Positions 25,543-34,768 of a DNA stretch of 64,000 nt are shown here, piece after piece. The first letter of the stretch is position 1; each line of letters starts with the position of its first letter. Made by a program: the position numbers and the translations under genes. Source of the DNA: an uncultured Acidobacteriota bacterium (GTDB taxonomy: Bacteria > Acidobacteriota > Terriglobia > Bryobacterales > Bryobacteraceae); NCBI GenBank assembly GCA_902826685.1, contig CADEFT010000017.1:62001-126000 (forward strand), in the 5' to 3' direction. The notes beneath the pieces are model-generated. The model had not been told where the DNA came from. It saw nothing but the letters and a program-made list of their open reading frames with translations, and made no database searches.

Positions 25543-25902
25543 ATGGCGATTGTGCAAATTTTTGGTGTCAAAGGCTCCTCACCAACGCGGGCGGCGGAGC
25601 GGTTCTTCAAGGAACGGCGCGTGCCGCTGCAGTTCGTCGACCTAAACGTAAAGCCGATGGGCCCGGGCGAGATCAAGCGGTTCGCCGATCGTTTTGGGCT
25701 CACCGGTTTGCTCGATCGCGAAGGCAAGGCTTATGCCGACGCGGGGCTCAAGTATATCCGGATGCCGGACTCCGATTTGCTGGGGCGCATCGAACGCGAG
25801 CCGAAGCTGCTGCGGCTGCCGTTGGTGCGATGCGGCAATCTGGTGAGCGCGGGAGAGGATCCGGCGGCGTGGAAGGAGATGGCGGCGGCGCCCGCCCGCT
25901 GA
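25543..25902 (+). CDS. ArsC/Spx-family protein lacking the catalytic cysteine
   Basis: About 119 residues from ATG 25543; ATG codons at 25522 and 25525 are also in frame. The fold signature is IFGVKGSSPTRAAERFFKER followed by FVDLNVKPMGPGEIKRF and RLPLVRCGNLVSAGED, as in the thioredoxin-like ArsC/Spx/YffB group. The position that holds the redox cysteine in relatives (GTKKCQDTRKAERFF) is Ser here, and the only Cys is late (RCGN). It is unlikely to be an arsenate reductase of the standard mechanism. One base separates its stop from the next gene's start. Confidence 0.7.
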   Translation: MAIVQIFGVKGSSPTRAAERFFKERRVPLQFVDLNVKPMGPGEIKRFADRFGLTGLLDREGKAYADAGLKYIRMPDSDLLGRIEREPKLLRLPLVRCGNLVSAGEDPAAWKEMAAAPAR

Positions 25903-25903
25903 G

Positions 25904-26794
25904 ATGCTTGTCTTCTTCAGCTTGATGTCGATGCTCGCGGCTCAATCGCTATTCGACTACGATCATGCCGTTCCCTTTGAAATCGAAACCGGACCGTTCA
26001 GCCCGCGCAAGGATATCCGCATCACCGCCGGATCGTTCCAGGCGATGAAGGGGCGGCGAATGGATTTCATCCTCGCCGAACCTTCGGGGAAAGGCTCGCG
26101 GCGGCCGGTGGTGATTTTTCAGCGTGGCGGCGGCCAGAGCATGGCGCACTATATCGGCGAGGCGGCGCTGTTGGCGAAGGCGGGTGTGATCGCGATTATC
26201 CTGGAGGCTCCTTACCGGCGGCCGGCCGGGGCGCCGCCGTTTCCCAAACGAGAAGCGCTGCGGGAGCATCCGGTTCATGTGGTGATCGGGATCCGGCGCG
26301 CGCTCGACTGGCTGCTGGCCCGCGAAGACACCGATGCCGCACGAGTGGGCTACGTGGGACACAGCTATGGCGGCAATGCGGGCGCGGTGTTGAGCGCGGT
26401 GGAGAAGCGGATCCAGACATTCGTACTGATCGGACTGGTGGCCGAGTACAGCAAGCACGTCGCGGAGAATCAGTCCGGTTACTGGAAGAATTACCGCGCG
26501 GCTCTATCGGCGCCGGAACTGGCGCAAACGCTGGAGCTGCTGCGTCCGGTGGATCCGGGACGGTTTCTGCCGAAGTCGGGTCCGGCGGCGGTCTTGGTGC
26601 AATGCGGGCGGCTCGATATGGAAGACGTGAAGAGGGATTGCGAAGTGGCGTATGGGGCGGCTGGCCAGCCGAAGCGGCTGCGCTGGTATGACGTGGACCA
26701 TGAGTTTGTGAACGCGGAGGCAATGCTGGACCGGATGCGCTGGATGGGGGAGCGGTTGCGGGTGACGGAAATTGGCGAGGTGTTGCGGCGCTAA
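25904..26794 (+). CDS. Exported alpha/beta hydrolase (dienelactone-hydrolase-like)
   Basis: A 296-residue protein with a short hydrophobic N-terminus (LVFFSLMSMLAAQS). The alpha/beta hydrolase nucleophile elbow is GHSYGG near residue 148; a late Asp (LDMEDVKRD) and His (DVDHEFVN) complete a plausible Ser-Asp-His triad. FQRGGGQSMAHY near the oxyanion position fits. Substrate unknown, probably an ester. Coupled to the ArsC-like gene with a 1-bp gap; its stop abuts the convergent DUF488 gene. Confidence 0.75.
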   Translation: MLVFFSLMSMLAAQSLFDYDHAVPFEIETGPFSPRKDIRITAGSFQAMKGRRMDFILAEPSGKGSRRPVVIFQRGGGQSMAHYIGEAALLAKAGVIAIILEAPYRRPAGAPPFPKREALREHPVHVVIGIRRALDWLLAREDTDAARVGYVGHSYGGNAGAVLSAVEKRIQTFVLIGLVAEYSKHVAENQSGYWKNYRAALSAPELAQTLELLRPVDPGRFLPKSGPAAVLVQCGRLDMEDVKRDCEVAYGAAGQPKRLRWYDVDHEFVNAEAMLDRMRWMGERLRVTEIGEVLRR

Positions 26795-27184
26795 CTACGG
26801 AGCCATGCTGGCGCCGCGCTTCAGCAGTTCCTCGCGCAGGATCGACCGGTGGCAGCGGCTCTCCTGCTCGCAGTAACAACCGACAGCGAGATCCGTTTTG
26901 TGGGAGAGAGCGGCCAGCAGATCGAGGTCGCGGCTTGGGCCCGCGGCGGCCAGTTGCTTCCGGAACTTCTGGCGGAATTGAGTCCACTGCCGGTCGTCGT
27001 TGGCGGTGAGAGCTTGATGAACCAGGTCCTGTTCGGGCGCCAGGTTCGGAAACCATACATCGTAAAAATCTCGCGAGGCGAACTCGGCCTTGGGAACGCC
27101 GCGGGGCGGGCGGCGTACAGTGCCGATGCGCAGGCCTTCGCCCGGAGTCCTGGCCGAGCCGAACCTTACGATATGGATGGCCAT
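26795..27184 (-). CDS. DUF488-family protein
   Basis: A 129-residue protein with the family's ending GCYCEQESRCHRSILREEL, where the CxC and CHR elements are the conserved signature. The start MAIHIVRFGSARTPGEGLRIGTVRRPPRGVPK also fits. Biochemical function is not established for the family. It starts one base after the stop of the serine hydrolase gene, so they are coupled. Confidence 0.85.
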   Translation of the reverse strand: MAIHIVRFGSARTPGEGLRIGTVRRPPRGVPKAEFASRDFYDVWFPNLAPEQDLVHQALTANDDRQWTQFRQKFRKQLAAAGPSRDLDLLAALSHKTDLAVGCYCEQESRCHRSILREELLKRGASMAP

Positions 27185-27187
27185 GGA

Positions 27188-28408
27188 TCAACGAGCGATG
27201 GCGGCCACGACCATCTGCAGCGTCTTTCCAGTGGCATCGCCAACCACCTTCGGATCGCCGGGCTTCCAGTTGGCGCGCGAGCCGTCGTAGGTGTAACTGA
27301 CAGGCAGGCGCGTCAAATCGGGACTGTACTGGCCTTCGGTGCCGCCCATCTTCCAGATCACCAGATCGAGCGAGGGAACGACGTAAATCGCATAGCCTCC
27401 GGAACCACCTTTCCAGAACGCATCCTTCGGAACGGAGGAAAGATGGCCGTCTTCATTCATGTTGAAGTTGAAGCTGTGGGTATAGTGCGGGTTGTATTTC
27501 ACCATTCGTCCGCACATTCTGGCGAAGTCCGCGGGCACGATCTGCTGCTTGCCCCAGCGTCCTTCACGGAGCATGAGATAGCCGAAGCGCAGCATGTCGG
27601 TGGAGCGCACGGCGATGCTTCCGCCGCCGGGCGTATGGAGCATGCGGCCGTTTGAATCGATGCCGCCTTTGAGCTTGGGCCGGTACATGGCGTAACCCCA
27701 GGTGCCGAATCCCATGGGGCCGGTGAGGCGCTGGCGCATGTACTCCTCCATTTCCATGCCGGTGACCTTGCGGACGATCATGGCGGGCAGGTGGCTGGTG
27801 GCGGTGGAATAGGAGTAACATTCGCCGGGCGCGCACCACAGACTTTGACGGAGCGCGAACCCGTCGGTGGTGGAATAGGGTCCGTTGTCTTCGGTGGGAT
27901 TCTCCCACACCTGGCGTGTTCCTCTCACATACACCGGATTGGTGCCGCGAAGTCCGGCCGACATGGAGAGCAACTGACCCAGGCTGATTTCGGCCTTGCG
28001 TGGGTCGTCGAGCGGGAGTTCGAGGCCAGGCAGATACTTGGGCGAATACACTTTCTCGTCAAGACCGTTGGGGAACTGCGAGGCGTGTTCCTTCAGCATG
28101 ATGCCGGTGGCGAGACTGGTGAACGCCTTGCCGCAGGAAGCGAGTTCGGGCAGCGCTTCGCGGTGGCCGCGGCCGAAGTAGCGTTCATACACCAGGTGTC
28201 CATGACGCACCACCAGAAGGCCGCCGTGCTGGCTGGTTTGCTGAATGTAGTCGAAGGCTTCATCCAGCTTACGGGTGTCGATGCCGGCTTTCTTGCGGAC
28301 CTGCGCGGCATCGGTGAGCGTGCGCCAACCGCCGGCCGAATCGGGTTTGGGGAAGTAATCCGAGGCGCCGAAGACAGCGAGGGAAACGATCAGACCGAGA
28401 GACATCAC
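27188..28408 (-). CDS. Exported serine hydrolase, beta-lactamase/penicillin-binding family
   Basis: A 406-residue protein with a signal peptide (1-15). The SxxK motif is SCGK at 91-94 (ELASCGKAFTSLATG). The second motif, usually YxN, is YST (CYSYSTATSHLPAM). A late GGSGGYAIYVVPSLDLVIW is in the position of the KTG/HxG strand. Class C-like members act as esterases or D-aminopeptidases as often as beta-lactamases; without the YxN Asn, beta-lactamase activity is doubtful. Confidence 0.85.
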   Translation of the reverse strand: MMSLGLIVSLAVFGASDYFPKPDSAGGWRTLTDAAQVRKKAGIDTRKLDEAFDYIQQTSQHGGLLVVRHGHLVYERYFGRGHREALPELASCGKAFTSLATGIMLKEHASQFPNGLDEKVYSPKYLPGLELPLDDPRKAEISLGQLLSMSAGLRGTNPVYVRGTRQVWENPTEDNGPYSTTDGFALRQSLWCAPGECYSYSTATSHLPAMIVRKVTGMEMEEYMRQRLTGPMGFGTWGYAMYRPKLKGGIDSNGRMLHTPGGGSIAVRSTDMLRFGYLMLREGRWGKQQIVPADFARMCGRMVKYNPHYTHSFNFNMNEDGHLSSVPKDAFWKGGSGGYAIYVVPSLDLVIWKMGGTEGQYSPDLTRLPVSYTYDGSRANWKPGDPKVVGDATGKTLQMVVAAIAR

Positions 28409-28426
28409 GGTCTAGCGTACTGCATC

Positions 28427-29299
28427 TCAGGCGGGCTTCTCCATCCACAGGGCGGCCCAGGCGCCGTTCTCGGCGGCCATGGTCTCTTCGCAGCGCTGGA
28501 TGAACAGATCGCGCTCTTTCTTGTCAGCGTCCGTCTTGCCAATACCAACCCATTCGCTTTTGATGGTGCGCAGGCGGATCGCCGCCGTGCGATAGGCGGC
28601 CACCAGCGTCTGGTATTGCTGATTCTTGAGGTGAGCGGTAATGGAAGTGGTGATGGTGGCGATGACGCCGATCGCGCCGGATACGGGTAGCATCGCGGCA
28701 ACGAGGGCGAGCAGGGCGCTGACGCCGCCGAGAAACACCGTCAGTTTGCGGAAGAGATCGGCCTTCGTCTGATGCTCCGCCGCGCGTTTCTCATACCATT
28801 TCACCTGCTCGTCCACGCGCTCGGCGATGTATTGCTCCACGGTGAGGGAGAGCGGCGGCACGGGCTTGTTGTCATGAGGGCGGGATTCGATATCCTTCAG
28901 GCTCTCCATCACCTGACCAACGCGAGAGGCCATTTGCGAATTGCGATCGGCGGCGTCAAACGGGGGCACGGCGGCGCGGTACAGATAAAGGCCGGACTTC
29001 AGCGATTCGGCGGCGCCACGGGCACGGGTCCAGGTGCGGACGCGGTCACCGGCGAGCGCCTGCTGCGTGAGATAGGCCGCCAGCGCGACGAGAACGGCGC
29101 TGGCCGGTCCGAGGATCTTCGGCCATGGCGCAGCCAGTGCGGGAGACAGTCCGGCGAGGCAGGCGCCGGCGATGGCCGTCCAAAGACTCCATTTGATCAA
29201 CGAGTCCATGCGGTTCTTGTGGTAGACCGAAGTTTGAGACCAGGTCCGGTAAGCGGTCCAGGCTCCCTCCAGCGGGGAATGCGACGGAGCGGGTGCCAT
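28427..29299 (-). CDS. SLATT/DUF4231-domain membrane protein
   Basis: A 290-residue protein with two pairs of membrane segments (about 34-52 and 62-78; 197-213 and 215-232), each inside helical context, ending in a long cytoplasmic helix. The layout and phrases such as YEKRAAEHQTKADLFRKLTV and LKNQQYQTLVAAYRTAAIRLRTI fit the SLATT (DUF4231) family. Aravind and co-workers predicted SLATT proteins to be pore-forming effectors in nucleotide-activated conflict systems. No nucleotide cyclase is encoded next to it here, so a defence role is open. Confidence 0.7.
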   Translation of the reverse strand: MAPAPSHSPLEGAWTAYRTWSQTSVYHKNRMDSLIKWSLWTAIAGACLAGLSPALAAPWPKILGPASAVLVALAAYLTQQALAGDRVRTWTRARGAAESLKSGLYLYRAAVPPFDAADRNSQMASRVGQVMESLKDIESRPHDNKPVPPLSLTVEQYIAERVDEQVKWYEKRAAEHQTKADLFRKLTVFLGGVSALLALVAAMLPVSGAIGVIATITTSITAHLKNQQYQTLVAAYRTAAIRLRTIKSEWVGIGKTDADKKERDLFIQRCEETMAAENGAWAALWMEKPA

Positions 29300-29324
29300 A
29301 GGTTAGCGATGCTATCACGCCCGG

Positions 29325-29996
29325 TCAGCCAATGCTCCAATGGCAGGCGCGAGGGATCAGGCCGAGCTTTCGCGCGACGGCACGCGAGGCGAGATTGGTC
29401 CAGGCGGTGCTGTAGATGGGCAGACGTCCGGAAGCCCGGACGGCGCGCGCCCAGGCGATCGTAACCAGCGGCGCGAGCCCTTGTCCGCGAGACGCCTCCG
29501 CGGTCTCGACGCCCGCTTCCGCCGCCGTATCTGACCGGCGCGCGCAGAAGCAGACACTCACGGCATGCCCGTCGCGCAAGACGGCGAGCATCGGGGAACG
29601 TTCCGGCAGTTCGTCCTTGATCCAGCCGCGAAAGCCGCGCTCCAGCGGCGCGATGTCTTCGACCGGCTCGACGCCGGCCGCTTCCGGAAGATCGTCTGGA
29701 AACGTGAATACGGGCCCGGCCTGGCGCTCACCGGGCAGCAAGGCGAGGTACCGGGCGGCGTGAACCGGATCGGCTTCAAAATCAAGGACCGGCGGTTCCT
29801 GCCCGGCAAGCTGTAACAACTGCGCGGCGGTACCGGCGGGGATATCGGCGCGCACGGCCCAGGCGCAACCGGCGGGTGTGCGGATCAGAACGAACGCCGG
29901 GCCTGGGGTCGAATAGGGTTCGCGCGTCGATACGATGCGTCGCGCGCCATCGAGAACGAACGCCGTTTCGAGGTCGAGCGCGGCGCTGAACTCCAT
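29325..29996 (-). CDS. GNAT-family acetyltransferase
   Basis: A 223-residue protein. The C-terminal half has the GNAT acetyl-CoA site ASRGQGLAPLVTIAWARAV and the closing TNLASRAVARKLGL; the N-terminal half (1-110) resembles no family I know. Acceptor unknown. It starts just after the DUF1552 stop on the same strand. Confidence 0.78.
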   Translation of the reverse strand: MEFSAALDLETAFVLDGARRIVSTREPYSTPGPAFVLIRTPAGCAWAVRADIPAGTAAQLLQLAGQEPPVLDFEADPVHAARYLALLPGERQAGPVFTFPDDLPEAAGVEPVEDIAPLERGFRGWIKDELPERSPMLAVLRDGHAVSVCFCARRSDTAAEAGVETAEASRGQGLAPLVTIAWARAVRASGRLPIYSTAWTNLASRAVARKLGLIPRACHWSIG

Positions 29997-29998
29997 CT

Positions 29999-31333
29999 TC
30001 AGGCGCGCAGGTCCAATTGTCCGGTGCTGTCGGCGAACCGCCCGGTCTCAACGCCGGTCGAACTCAGCATGTGGACGAACAGGTTGGCTACGGGAGTCTT
30101 CTCGGGTGCGGCCACATGTTGTCCACCGCGAATCCCGCCCGCATGGCCGGCAAGCAGCAGCGGCAGATCGAAGTTGGAGTGCGCATTGCCATCGCTCAAA
30201 GCGCAGCCGTAGAGAATGGCCGAATGGTCCAGCAGCGATCCATCGCCATCGGCGGTTGCCTTCAGCTTCTCGACAAAGTAAGAGAACAACTCGACGTGGT
30301 AGGTGTTGATCTTGGTTACTTTTTCGATGAAGTCGGGGTGGCCGCGGTGATGGGTGAGCGGGTGATGCGGGTCGGGGACGCCGATCTCCGGGTACGTGCG
30401 CACGCTACCTTCGCGGCCGAGCATCATGGTGGAAACGCGGGTCAGATCCGATTGAAACGCGATCACCTGCAGATCGAACATGAGCTTGACGTAATCGGCG
30501 TACTCAAATGGGATGCCGGACGGCTTCTCGATGGCTGGGGTGATCTGTTCCTTCTCGGCGGCGCCGATGCGGCGCTCCACTTCGCGAATGCCGGTGAGAT
30601 ACTCGTCGAGCTTGCGGCGATCGGCGCCGCCGAGGGTGCCGGCCAGGCGCTCGGTGTTTTCACGCGTCTGATCGAGAATGCTCTTGCGGTAGATGGCGCG
30701 GCGGGCGCGGACGTCGGCCGAAAGACTCGGATCGACCGTGCCGAACAGCCGCTCGAAGACCGAGCGCGGATTCACTTCGACGGCGAGCGGGGATTCCGGC
30801 CCTTTCCAGGAGAGGGTGTTGGTATAGGCGCAGCTCGATCCGGTATCGCAGTTGCCGACCATGCGCGCATCCTCGCAGCCGATTTGGAGCGACGCCACGC
30901 GAGTTTCGGCGCCCCACTTCTGGGCGGCGATCTGATCGAAGGTGATCCCGGCGCGCACATCGGGGCCCGCCGTATATTTCGGTTCGGCGCCGGAAAGGAA
31001 GCTGCCGGTGGCCTTGGCGTGACCGCCGCCTTTGCTCTTGACGGCGGCGTGATTGGCGAGGCCGGAGAGCACGGTGATGTGCTGGCGGTGGGCTTCAAGC
31101 GGCTTGAGGATGCGGGTGAACTCGAACTCGCGGCCGGTCTGCGCCAGCTTCCAATCTTTCATGACGATGCCGTTGGGAACGTAAACCACGGCCAGGCGGC
31201 GCGGCTGGGCGCTGGTGGAAGCGGGCGCGCCGAGGGCCGGGCGCATGGCATCCAGCAACGGCAGCCCGATGGCGGCTCCCACGCCTTTCAGAAGGGTTCG
31301 GCGGTCGAGGTGTTTACGGGTGAGGAACGTCAT
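29999..31333 (-). CDS. DUF1552 protein, Tat-exported
   Basis: A 444-residue protein with a twin-arginine signal (RRTLLKGVGAAIGLPLLDAM at about residues 12-31). The family core includes PRRLAVVYVPNGIVMKDW, QLGCEDAR-like LQIGCEDARMVGNCD, and a late NLFVHMLSSTGVE. In Planctomycetes and Acidobacteriota DUF1552 genes normally follow a DUF1592/DUF1588 cytochrome-like gene; that partner is absent here. Function unknown. AAGGA precedes the ATG. Divergent from the kinase gene. Confidence 0.85.
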   Translation of the reverse strand: MTFLTRKHLDRRTLLKGVGAAIGLPLLDAMRPALGAPASTSAQPRRLAVVYVPNGIVMKDWKLAQTGREFEFTRILKPLEAHRQHITVLSGLANHAAVKSKGGGHAKATGSFLSGAEPKYTAGPDVRAGITFDQIAAQKWGAETRVASLQIGCEDARMVGNCDTGSSCAYTNTLSWKGPESPLAVEVNPRSVFERLFGTVDPSLSADVRARRAIYRKSILDQTRENTERLAGTLGGADRRKLDEYLTGIREVERRIGAAEKEQITPAIEKPSGIPFEYADYVKLMFDLQVIAFQSDLTRVSTMMLGREGSVRTYPEIGVPDPHHPLTHHRGHPDFIEKVTKINTYHVELFSYFVEKLKATADGDGSLLDHSAILYGCALSDGNAHSNFDLPLLLAGHAGGIRGGQHVAAPEKTPVANLFVHMLSSTGVETGRFADSTGQLDLRA

Positions 31334-31376
31334 GGGCTGTCCTTATGATACTCCTGGCGCACCCCCCTGTTAAGCT

Positions 31377-31382
31377 TATCTA
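31377..31382 (+). promoter_or_regulatory. -10 box before the kinase GTG start
   Basis: TATCTA ends 6 bases before GTG 31389, with no Shine-Dalgarno, as at other probable leaderless genes in this window. Confidence 0.4.
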
Positions 31383-31388
31383 AATCGA

Positions 31389-34300
31389 GTGAATCCGGAA
31401 GCCAATCGCAAGTCCACGGCGCCTGGTGCGTTGACGGATGAACAATGGCGCGCGGCGTGGGAGCTTTACGAAGCCGTGCTCGAAGCGAGTCCTATGGAAC
31501 GCGCCATGCTGTTGAGCCACGCCGGCGTCGAGGTGGCGGCCGAAGTGCGCCTTCTGTTGGCCAAGTCCGGCGAGGGGGAGGCGGCTGCCGGCGCGGGAGA
31601 CCGTAGCGGGGAGCGGGTGGGACGATTCACCCTCATCGGGCTGATCGGCCGCGGCGGCATGGCCGAGGTTTACCTGGCGCGAGACGAAGAACTGGAGCGT
31701 CCGGCGGCGTTGAAATTCCTGTCCATCGGGCATGTGGGCGGGAAATCGGTGGAACGCGCGATTCGGGAAGCGAAAGCGGCGTCGGCGGTGAACCATCCCA
31801 ACATCGTCACCGTTTACGAAGTGATTCGCACTGGCGATACGCTCGCGATCGCGATGGAACTGGTGGAGGGAACACCGCTGCGCCACTATTGCGGGCGGGC
31901 GCTCGATGTGGCGGAGGTGTTGAACTGGGGCCGGCAGATCGCCTCGGCGCTAACGGCGGCACACGCCGAGGGGTTGGCGCATCTCGACCTCAAGCCGGAA
32001 AACATCATGGTGCGCAACGACGGCATTCTGAAGGTGCTGGATTTCGGGCTGGCGCGCTTCGTGGAACAGAAGGGATCGGCCTCCAGCCGTTACTCCGGGA
32101 CGCTGCGCTACATGTCGCCGGAACAATATTTGAGCGAGGATCTCACTACGGCGACGGATGTATTCACGCTGGGCCTGGTGCTGAGCGAGCTGCTTAGCGG
32201 GGAGCATCCCTTTGCCGCCGGCACTTTGTTTGAGACGGCGCACGCCATTGCGACGCGGCCGGCGCGTTCGCTTTCGCCGGTGAATAAGCGGATCGCGCCG
32301 GAGTTGGACCGGCTGCTGCTGGCGATGCTCGATAAGAGCCCGGCGGCGCGGCCGTCGGCGGCGCAGGTGGTGGTGGCGCTCTCGAAGATGGCGGGCTCCG
32401 GTGCCACCGGGGCGGCGGCGCCGGCGGCGGTACGGAGGCCGCGGTCGAGGAAATGGCTGGTCGCGGTAGCGGCCGGGGTGGCGCTGGCTGCGTTGTGGAT
32501 GCGGCAACCGGGGCCGGCCTCGACGGAACTGGTGCGAGGCGCCGGTCCCGACGACCCAATTCCGCCACGCCATTTCTACGCGATCAATACAAAGGGCAAC
32601 GTGGCGGCCTATGTGGACGATTCCACCGACTCGAGCGGTTATACCTGGCGCGTCGAGCGGGTTCTGCTGCCTTCGCTCGAAGGCGTGAACTGGGCCGCGT
32701 TCCGCAAGGTGTTTGCCGGTGGCGACGGCGTTCTTTACGCCATTACCGGCGACGGCCAGTTGAAGTATTTCCGGCTGCTCGATCCCTGGCGCAACAGTGG
32801 CGCGATGCGATGGAGCGCCGATTCGAACACGCCGATCGGAGGGGGATGGAACCGGGTGCGGGACGCGGCGGCGATGTCGCGTCCGCGGTGGGCGGCGGCC
32901 AGAGGATGGTCGTCGGCCATGGAAACCACCCTGCTGCGGAACGGTGTGATTTGGGCTTTCCTCGACTCGGGTAGAGTGTCGTTGTTTCAACATGGGTGGG
33001 CGGCGGGCGGAAGACCGCTGCCCTCATCCTTCACCGAAACCGAGATCGACTACGCGCCGCACTACGGAGGCCCAAAGCTGCCGGCCGGGCATAGCTGTTC
33101 CGGCTGCCGCGTGTTTGAAGGAGGCGACGGGATCACGTTCGCCGTTTCAAAAGAAGGCATATTGTGGCGCTACCGGATGCGCGCTTCGGGTGAATGGGCC
33201 ATTGCGAAAGGCAAGGCGACTCAGGACCGCGCGGGCGTGCAGATCGGGCATGAGTGGAATATGTGGTCGGCGATCCTGGCCTCTCCCGGAGCGTATTCGA
33301 TTGAAGGGTACGTCTCGAGCGGACGGCGCCTGTCGCCCGGAGATCCGGTTCCGGTGCGGGCTTCGACGTTTTCGCCGGCGTACACGGTGCGGCTGTTGCG
33401 GCTTGAGCGGCGGAAGGAAGAAGCGAGCGGCCTGATCGACGGCAGGCAGGTTGGAGCGGCGTTGACCCGCGAGGTGCCCGCCGGCCGGAATTTCAAGAAG
33501 CCGCAGCAGATGGGGATGATTTCGACGGGAGCGGAATGGACCGCGGACGGTCCCGATATGAAGCTTCCGGGCGACGCGCGGTCCGGCCTATACGCCGCGG
33601 AATTGACCACGCCCAGCGGTGGACGCGCCTTGGCGCCGTTCATTGTGAGGCCACGGCTGGGAGAACGGCCCAAGAACATCGCCGTGATCGCCAACACGAT
33701 GACATGGAGCGTATTCAATCAGTGGGGTGGGGATGGACGGGCCGCGACCGAAGTAAGCTTCGAGCGGCCGCTGCTGGAAGCGCCGATCGCCGGAGGCGCC
33801 TCACGCTCACCCGGGTTGACCGACCGCAATCCGCGGGCATTCAACCAGTTGCCGCGGGCGGAGGTGTGGATCACCTCTTGGCTCGATTCTCTGGCCGAGC
33901 GCGATCCACGCTATTGGTATGACGCGTTCAGCGATCTCGACCTGCATGGCGGGATGGAAAATCTGAATCAGTACAAGGCACTGGTTGTGCAGACGCTGCC
34001 GCAGTTCTGGACCGATCGCATGCGCGACCGGCTGGATGCCTATCTCGAAGCCGGCGGGCATCTGGTGTACCTGGCGGGGAAGGGTCTCTTTCAACGGGTG
34101 CAAATTACGGGGGAAGGAAGAATGCGGATGCCGGCCACGCCGGATTCGGGCTGCGTGATGCCGGCGGAAGGGCCGCCGCCTTTTCCAGCCAATCCGTGTC
34201 CGCTGACGGATTTGTTCCGGCGCGGTACCTCTTCCTATCCCGACGGGCGCAGCGAGCGCGCGGTAGTGGGGTTGGCCTATGAGCCGTCGCTGCCACAATC

Positions 34301-34694
34301 CGGTCCACCTTACAATGGCACTTACTTCACGGTCCAATCGGCCCATCCGTTCCTGATGGATGGCACGGGCCTGCAGGTGGGTTCGGCCATCGGAAAGCGG
34401 CAAGGGCTGGGCGGGCTGATGGCGGCGGATTGGGGCGTGGGGTGGCGGCTTCCGGGCGCGGTTTACAGGGAATTTCAGGATCGGATGGCCACGCCCAGTC
34501 ATGCCACCGTGACCGGGTTGGACCTGGCCGATTCCATCAAGGAAGCACGGGCCAGCATCGTGTTCCGGCAAGTGGGAGCGAGAGGCTGGGTCTTCTCGAT
34601 CGGAGCGACTTCGGCCGGTGGCGTTCTGGCGGTGGACCCGGTGCTGCAGCGCGTGGTCCAGAACGCCTTGGATGCGGCGATCGGCGGGCGTTGA
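31389..34694 (+). CDS. Ser/Thr kinase fused to tachylectin-like and dimethylformamidase-like domains
   Basis: A 1101-residue membrane protein. Residues 79-345 are a Hanks-type kinase: glycine loop GLIGRGGMAEVY, Lys109, HLDLKPEN (198-205), DFG (218-220), and YMSPEQ. The usual HRD Arg is Leu, so it is a non-RD kinase. One membrane helix lies at about 356-371. Outside it, residues 394-625 form a tachylectin-like propeller (FYAINTKGNVAAY, VLYAITGDGQLKYFRLLD, SKEGILWRYRM). Residues 634-1095 resemble the C-terminal part of the N,N-dimethylformamidase large subunit (GLYAAELTTPSGGRALAPFIVRP, IAVIANTMTWSVFNQWGG, YKALVVQTLPQFWTDRM). It probably senses an extracellular ligand and signals inside, perhaps to the adjacent sigma factor. 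Confidence 0.82.
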   Translation: MNPEANRKSTAPGALTDEQWRAAWELYEAVLEASPMERAMLLSHAGVEVAAEVRLLLAKSGEGEAAAGAGDRSGERVGRFTLIGLIGRGGMAEVYLARDEELERPAALKFLSIGHVGGKSVERAIREAKAASAVNHPNIVTVYEVIRTGDTLAIAMELVEGTPLRHYCGRALDVAEVLNWGRQIASALTAAHAEGLAHLDLKPENIMVRNDGILKVLDFGLARFVEQKGSASSRYSGTLRYMSPEQYLSEDLTTATDVFTLGLVLSELLSGEHPFAAGTLFETAHAIATRPARSLSPVNKRIAPELDRLLLAMLDKSPAARPSAAQVVVALSKMAGSGATGAAAPAAVRRPRSRKWLVAVAAGVALAALWMRQPGPASTELVRGAGPDDPIPPRHFYAINTKGNVAAYVDDSTDSSGYTWRVERVLLPSLEGVNWAAFRKVFAGGDGVLYAITGDGQLKYFRLLDPWRNSGAMRWSADSNTPIGGGWNRVRDAAAMSRPRWAAARGWSSAMETTLLRNGVIWAFLDSGRVSLFQHGWAAGGRPLPSSFTETEIDYAPHYGGPKLPAGHSCSGCRVFEGGDGITFAVSKEGILWRYRMRASGEWAIAKGKATQDRAGVQIGHEWNMWSAILASPGAYSIEGYVSSGRRLSPGDPVPVRASTFSPAYTVRLLRLERRKEEASGLIDGRQVGAALTREVPAGRNFKKPQQMGMISTGAEWTADGPDMKLPGDARSGLYAAELTTPSGGRALAPFIVRPRLGERPKNIAVIANTMTWSVFNQWGGDGRAATEVSFERPLLEAPIAGGASRSPGLTDRNPRAFNQLPRAEVWITSWLDSLAERDPRYWYDAFSDLDLHGGMENLNQYKALVVQTLPQFWTDRMRDRLDAYLEAGGHLVYLAGKGLFQRVQITGEGRMRMPATPDSGCVMPAEGPPPFPANPCPLTDLFRRGTSSYPDGRSERAVVGLAYEPSLPQSGPPYNGTYFTVQSAHPFLMDGTGLQVGSAIGKRQGLGGLMAADWGVGWRLPGAVYREFQDRMATPSHATVTGLDLADSIKEARASIVFRQVGARGWVFSIGATSAGGVLAVDPVLQRVVQNALDAAIGGR

Positions 34695-34768
34695 TTCCGG
34701 CCGGGCGGATACGGTCATGGCGCCGTGAAAATGCGACGGCGCGCCGCTTCCAAAGTGACACATCCTGC

